From positions 1-11,393 of the forward strand of contig JALLAP010004421.1 of assembly GCA_036939355.1 (NCBI GenBank): a stretch of 11,393 nucleotides of DNA, given 5' to 3'. This document shows, piece by piece, positions 7,722 to 11,393 of this stretch. Each line of letters starts with the position of its first letter. The stretch's first letter is position 1. A model generated the notes under the pieces. The model ran no database searches. It worked only from the letters and a program-made list of their open reading frames with translations, and was not told the origin of the DNA. The stretch comes from Thalassiosira profunda (Eukaryota > Bacillariophyta > Thalassiosirophyceae > Thalassiosirales > Thalassiosiraceae). The position numbers were made by a program, and so were the translations under genes.

Positions 7722-8140
7722 GACGTTTGTGGCGAGGGTCGATGCATTGAGGAGGAGGATCCAGAGACCTTGTTGCATTGCCTGGGTGCTCCGGCCCTGC
7801 TGTTAGGGTTAACCAAAAGATACAGTTATCATTAATTTATGTGTTACGGAAGTCCAGAGAAATACGAATAGCTTAGCTTTGCGCAGCGCTAAACCACAGG
7901 GGAGGGGTGGAGGTGAAGGTGAACGGCAAACGAAGCGGCAATAGGCCCATCCGCGGCCAAATAATCAACTCCACGACCTCGATGTCATCGATGACCGCAC
8001 CTAAAGACGCCGCTTTACCAGCGGCTGCATAATATCAGCCGGCACTTGGCTGTAGAGGCTCGAATTGCAGCACCGCGGACGATCGTGTCGTTGCAACTCG
8101 TTGCACCTCCATCCTCACAGATCCTCACCGATAAGTCGCC
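7722..8140. promoter_or_regulatory. Intergenic region: KH gene 3' UTR and phospholipase promoter/leader
   Basis: No gene is seen in these 419 bases. An AT-rich patch around 7800-7860 (with CATTAATTTATG near 7830) fits the 3' end of the KH transcript. Near 7980 lies a perfect 12-base palindrome GTCATCGATGAC, then GC-rich sequence up to the ATG at 8141. No convincing TATA box, tRNA or other structured RNA was found. Confidence 0.4.
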
Positions 8141-10760
8141 ATGTTCAGCTCGGCCGCGATGCCAAAGTTGTGGACCAACGGGGCCCGTCCGTCGGCGCAG
8201 GACCCGCCCCTGATCCTGCACAAGAGCAACTTTAAATCTGCGCTGGAGCACATCGCAGTGCCCGACGACTTCCTCCAGGGCCTCCCCGTCTTTCGCGTCA
8301 CCTACAAGGGCAAATTGGAGCCGGCCACGCTCTCCATATCGCACGACAAATTCATCATCTCGGTGGTGCCCCGCGTCGTCAAAGTGGAGCGGGTGGGCAG
8401 CAGCAGCCGGGGGCTGATGCGGCCCAGCATCCTCAGCCGGGGGAGGAGCGGCACGAGCTTGGGGAGCACCACGCAGGGCAGCTCGAGCATCGGGACGAAC
8501 CAATCCAACTCGGTCGAGGGATTGGATGCGGCGTTCTCGTCGAGCCCGCACGCACGGGTGGACATTGGATCGATCGATCGGATACTGAGCGGGCAGAATA
8601 CGCTGCTGTTTGAGAAGGCGAGGTGGGTGCAATGAATTGCAAATCGCGTGCATATGATGTGCATGCAACCTCACCCCTCATCACTTGATTGCAATTGATA
8701 CAGACAAAAGGAGAAGAAGCAAACAATGTACCAGCGCAGCGCTTCAGGCATACCACTCCTGGATGAGAATAGATCCTTTTCGCTCATCTTCCGGGGAGCC
8801 AAAACTCTTGACCTGATGGTGGACGAGGGAGGCGACCGGGAAAAGATATTGTACATTCTGAACAGCATCGTCACGGAATACGGGCGGGCAAAGGTCAAAG
8901 TGGGGAACGAGGTGCTATTGCTCAGATACGTCTGGAACGATGTGGACGGGGACGATTCCAACACCATCAACGAAAAGGAGATGGGAAAGCTACTCAATCG
9001 GATCAACTTGCAGGTCAAAGACCAAAATCACAGCATGGTGTATCAGAAGTTCGCCAAAACCTTGGGATTGAGCAAGGAACAACGAAAGGCGGGGCTGACG
9101 TTCGACCAGTGCGTCACCCTGCTGCACAAAACGAAGCGGGACACCTGGCAAGTTAAGCCGGTGACGCAGCTCTTCTTCGACATGTTTGGACAATTCATGA
9201 ACAACAACAAAGTTCGCAAAAAGGTGTCCGCCGAATCGTTTCTGAAGAGGTTCGTCCAGTCGATGCAGGGCGAGGAGAGCAAGCAGCTAGGCGACGTACT
9301 GGAGATTTTTGCCGGGCTGCACGAGCTGGAGCTCGCCGATGTGGCCAACCACATCACGCAACCAAATTACATCAGCCTCGAACAATTCGAGGCGTATCTG
9401 CTGAGCAGGGACAACGACCTCTTCAACCCGGTCAGAGAAAGGTTTGCGAAAAGCGACATGACAAAGCCACTCTCGGAATACTGGATCAACTCCTCGCACA
9501 ACACATACTTGACCGGTCACCAGCTGACGGGAGACTCCAGCGTAGAGATGTACGCGAAGGCGTTGTACCGAGGCTGCCGATGCATCGAGCTGGACATTTG
9601 GGACGGCGGGAAGGACGAGTTGACGGGAAACCTAATCCCGATCGTGTACCACGGCTACACGATGGTGTCCAAGATATTGTTCGAGGACATCATCAAGGCG
9701 CTGCAAGTGTTTCTGATGCTCCATCCCAAAACGTACCCCATCATTTTGTCGCTGGAAAACCACTGCAGCGTCCCCTACCAACAGACAATGGCGTCGCAGC
9801 TGAGGAATATCTTGGGCAAGCAGCTGTATATTCCGGACGAGGCGTCGCTTCTTGGGCCACTTCCGTCCCCACTCGAGTAAGTCATCACTGTATGCGTTGA
9901 TATCGCTGNCCTCACAGAGAAAAGCACCAAAGGCGGTGAAGATTGCTCCGGAATTGGCAAAGCTGACACTCTTCCACGGTACCAAATTCAAGACGTGGGG
10001 CCAGAGCAACGCGGCATACACCCATCACATGCACTCCTTCAGCGAATCCAGAGTGAAATCGTTCTGCAACCGCAACCAAACGCAGAGATGGATCCAGTAC
10101 AACCAAACGCACATCTCGCGCACCTTTCCGTCGGGCAAGCGAATAGAATCCAGCAACTACAGTCCGATACTGGCGTGGTCGACGGGCTGCCAAATGGTGG
10201 CCATGAACATCCAAACGCCCGACGAATCGCTGCTCGTCAACGACGGCCGCTTCCGGGAGAATGGCGGATGCGGGTACGTGTTGAAACCGTCGCTGTTGAT
10301 GATGAAGGAACAGACGGAACCCCGATCGACGCACCTCGAGGTGAAAATCCTCAGCGGCTCCTGCCTGCCCAAGCCCGGGGGCGTCTCGACGGGCGAATGC
10401 ATCGACCCGTACGTGAAGATCTCCCTCTTCGACTGCCACGAGGGTCGGGAGCTCTACTCGCCCCAACACACCAACCAGGTCTTCAACAACGGCTTCAGCC
10501 CCATCTGGAACTTTGAAGATACCTTCCACTTCGACGTGAAGAACTCGAGCGTGGCCGTGATGCAGTTCACCGTCTGGGATCGGAAGGGCCTCACGCAAGA
10601 CGACACGTTCATCGCGAGCGCCAGCGTGCCGATCGCTTGCATGCGACAGGGCATACGAAGCGTCCAGCTGTTCGATGAGAATATGACTCGAAGCGGCGCG
10701 TTCGATTTCGCATCGCTCTTGGTATTGGTCAAGGTTCAACAGAGCCAGGCTGAGATATAG
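8141..10760 (+). CDS. PLC: Phosphoinositide-specific phospholipase C, delta-like (PH, EF-hand, X, Y, C2); gap between X and Y
   Basis: The family hydrolyses PIP2 at membranes to IP3 and diacylglycerol and needs calcium. Exons are 8141-8622, 8704-9876 and a third starting at about 9920, giving 831 residues as assembled. A PH-like region comes first (about 40-80, continuing after an inserted Ser/Gly/Arg-rich stretch with SFSLIFRGAKTLDLM). A canonical EF loop DVDGDDSNTINE follows at 240-251. The X domain has the expected catalytic set: His416 and Asn417 (NSSHNTY), Glu446 and Asp448 (CIELDIWDG), His467 (VYHGYTM) and Glu502 (LSLENH). The Y domain (about 9960-10290) has SFSESR, ISRTFPSG, SNYSP and GGCGYVLKP, and a C2 domain (about 10330-10745) closes the protein. 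After LPSPLE the usual strand with two PIP2-contacting lysines is absent, and an N sits at 9909, so sequence is probably missing. Initiation could also be at the in-frame ATG at 8159. Confidence 0.93.
8623..8703 (+). other. PLC: Intron 1 of the phospholipase C gene
   Basis: The donor is GCGAG|GTGGGT and the acceptor GATACAG|ACAAAAGG. Splicing out 81 bases joins exon 1 (phase 2) to exon 2 and yields the continuous FEKARQKEKKQ reading across the PH-like region. It contains one copy of TGCATGCAA (8660-8668). Without splicing, exon 1 runs into a stop at 8633-8635. Confidence 0.88.
9877..9919 (+). other. PLC: Intron or contig gap between the X and Y halves of the phospholipase gene (N at 9909)
   Basis: A good donor, CTCGA|GTAAGT, follows LPSPL at 9876, and CACAGAG|AAAAGC could be an acceptor. 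Splicing 9877-9919 (43 bases) keeps the frame, whereas using the nearer CACAG gives a stop after a few codons. A 43-base intron would be much shorter than the other two here, and an N at 9909 marks a join of unknown size. The right flank is also open coding sequence from 9912 on. I infer that intron sequence, and probably exon sequence too, is missing at the N. Confidence 0.65.
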
Positions 10761-11115
10761 ATTGGTCAGCGAATGATCTTAACAATAGATAGAGATACTG
10801 CTATACTTCTGCAGAGAGTAGAGTGTCTTTCAATCCTTCAACAAGAGTCTTGGAGGTTACTACTGTTTGACTCAGGTACCTGGCCGACTATCTTCAATAA
10901 CAACTTGGATGGTTAGGAACACCGTTTGTTTCGTTTCTACTTCGTCTGATTTGATATCACCGAAGCACAGTTGCCTTATTCTATCCCGTCCCTCGAGGAT
11001 ATACTCTGGAGGGTTTTAGTACCGACATATCGAATCTGCTCAGACTGTCCCCCCTGAGTTCACCACCACCCTCCAGCCACTCACTTTGCTATGCGCGCGA
11101 GAGAAGAATAGAGAC

Positions 11116-11129
11116 GGTGCAGTTGCACC
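11116..11129. repeat. Inverted repeat with 6-base arms and 2-base centre
   Basis: GGTGCA and TGCACC are exact reverse complements separated by GT. This is the first of two neighbouring palindromic elements between the convergent genes. It could form a small hairpin in a 3' UTR or serve as a dyad binding site; neither is shown. Confidence 0.45.
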
Positions 11130-11142
11130 AGGCAACAAACAG

Positions 11143-11161
11143 TCTGAACAACTTGTTCAGA
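11143..11161. repeat. Near-perfect palindrome with 9-base arms and 1-base centre
   Basis: TCTGAACAA and TTGTTCAGA are exact reverse complements around a single C. A 9-base-pair arm with a one-base centre is too tight for an RNA hairpin loop unless the inner pairs open, so a dyad protein-binding site is as likely as a hairpin. It lies 13 bases beyond the previous inverted repeat. Confidence 0.5.
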
Positions 11162-11286
11162 ACACAGAGTGCCCACATCATGTGTCAATTTTTCTGACAA
11201 TCATCTATTACTGATTTACTGCCTCTCGACACGAAATAAACAGCATCTGCACCATTCCCCCTCTATTCATCCATCATGCGCAGCGC

Positions 11287-11393
11287 TTAGTACTTGGCCA
11301 GATCGACCCCGAACTTCTTGGCCGCGGCGTCGATCGACCCGTACTTGTTCACCGTCTTAATTCCCTTCGTGCTCAGTCTGAGCCGCACCCGCC
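11287..11393 (-). CDS. Bacterial-type ribosomal protein bL28 (organellar), 3' end only
   Basis: The last 34 codons and the TAA stop (11289-11287) of a minus-strand gene are present; the rest lies beyond the right edge. The visible peptide contains RLRLSTKGIKTVNKYG and ends GVDLAKY. The pattern R-L-R-x-S-x-K-G-x-(K/R)-x-(V/I)-x-K-x-G is the C-terminal core of the bL28 family, a large-subunit protein of bacterial, mitochondrial and plastid ribosomes, unlike the cytosolic eL28. In a eukaryotic nucleus it should be imported into mitochondria or plastids; the targeting peptide that would decide which is off the window. It faces the phospholipase gene. Confidence 0.8.
   Translation of the reverse strand, partial: RVRLRLSTKGIKTVNKYGSIDAAAKKFGVDLAKY

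Larger units (their letters stand above)
10761..11286. other. Convergent intergenic region between phospholipase C and bL28
   Basis: No gene is seen in these 526 bases between two facing stop codons. The sequence is AT-richer than the flanking genes and should hold both 3' UTRs. It has a 10-base palindrome CAGGTACCTG near 10875 and two closely spaced inverted repeats at 11116-11129 and 11143-11161. No tRNA-like or other structured RNA signature was found. Confidence 0.5.

Noticed and set aside
6482..7816. Long minus-strand ORF (444 residues) rich in Ser and Phe opposite the KH gene
   Set aside because: It is the antisense reading of the Lys/Glu-rich KH gene; its composition is what reversed AAG/GAG/GAC codons produce. 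The plus-strand frame has recognisable KH motifs.
7975..8075. Possible tRNA (GGCTCGAATTGC resembles a B box on the plus strand; GCTGGTAAAGCGG resembles a D arm on the minus strand)
   Set aside because: No matching acceptor stem, anticodon arm or TTC loop could be laid out on either strand, and the two fragments are on opposite strands.
11169..11360. Small plus-strand ORF of 63 residues at the right edge
   Set aside because: It runs antisense into the bL28 coding end and shows no motif.
1..11393. CRISPR array, insertion sequence, integrated virus or defence island
   Set aside because: No spaced repeats, transposase or integrase, terminal repeats or phage-type genes are visible; the window reads as ordinary eukaryotic gene space.

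Overview
This is a stretch of nuclear DNA from a eukaryote, most likely a diatom or other stramenopile. The evidence is two genes with short GT-AG introns, large genes with little or no intron, one gene per promoter on mixed strands, nucleus-encoded organelle proteins (a complex I subunit with a mitochondrial presequence and a bacterial-type ribosomal protein), and a kinesin-light-chain-like TPR protein of a style I associate with diatoms. The taxon call is inference from protein style; no marker gene settles it.

Layout, left to right: a TPR-repeat protein (+, 250-2556); a 713-residue protein of unknown function (+, 2944-5158) broken on paper by an assembly artefact; the zinc-binding complex I subunit NDUFS6 (-, 5305-5799, one intron); a triple-KH-domain RNA-binding protein (+, 6069-7721), divergent from NDUFS6 across 269 bases; a delta-like phosphoinositide phospholipase C (+, 8141-10760) with one clear intron and a sequence gap between its X and Y halves; and the 3' end of a bacterial-type ribosomal protein bL28 gene (-, 11287 to the window edge). 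The coding part of the TPR gene and the start of the unknown gene are very GC-rich; the rest is more moderate.

The genes look like unrelated housekeeping and signalling neighbours. I see no operon, mobile element, CRISPR array, RNA gene or virus-like block, and nothing that amounts to a new multi-gene system. The points most worth following are the two single-N assembly joins, both of which corrupt a gene model (3949 splits the unknown gene; 9909 apparently hides catalytic-domain residues of the phospholipase), the unusual KH protein in which all three KH domains carry a large loop insertion, and the unrecognised 713-residue protein.
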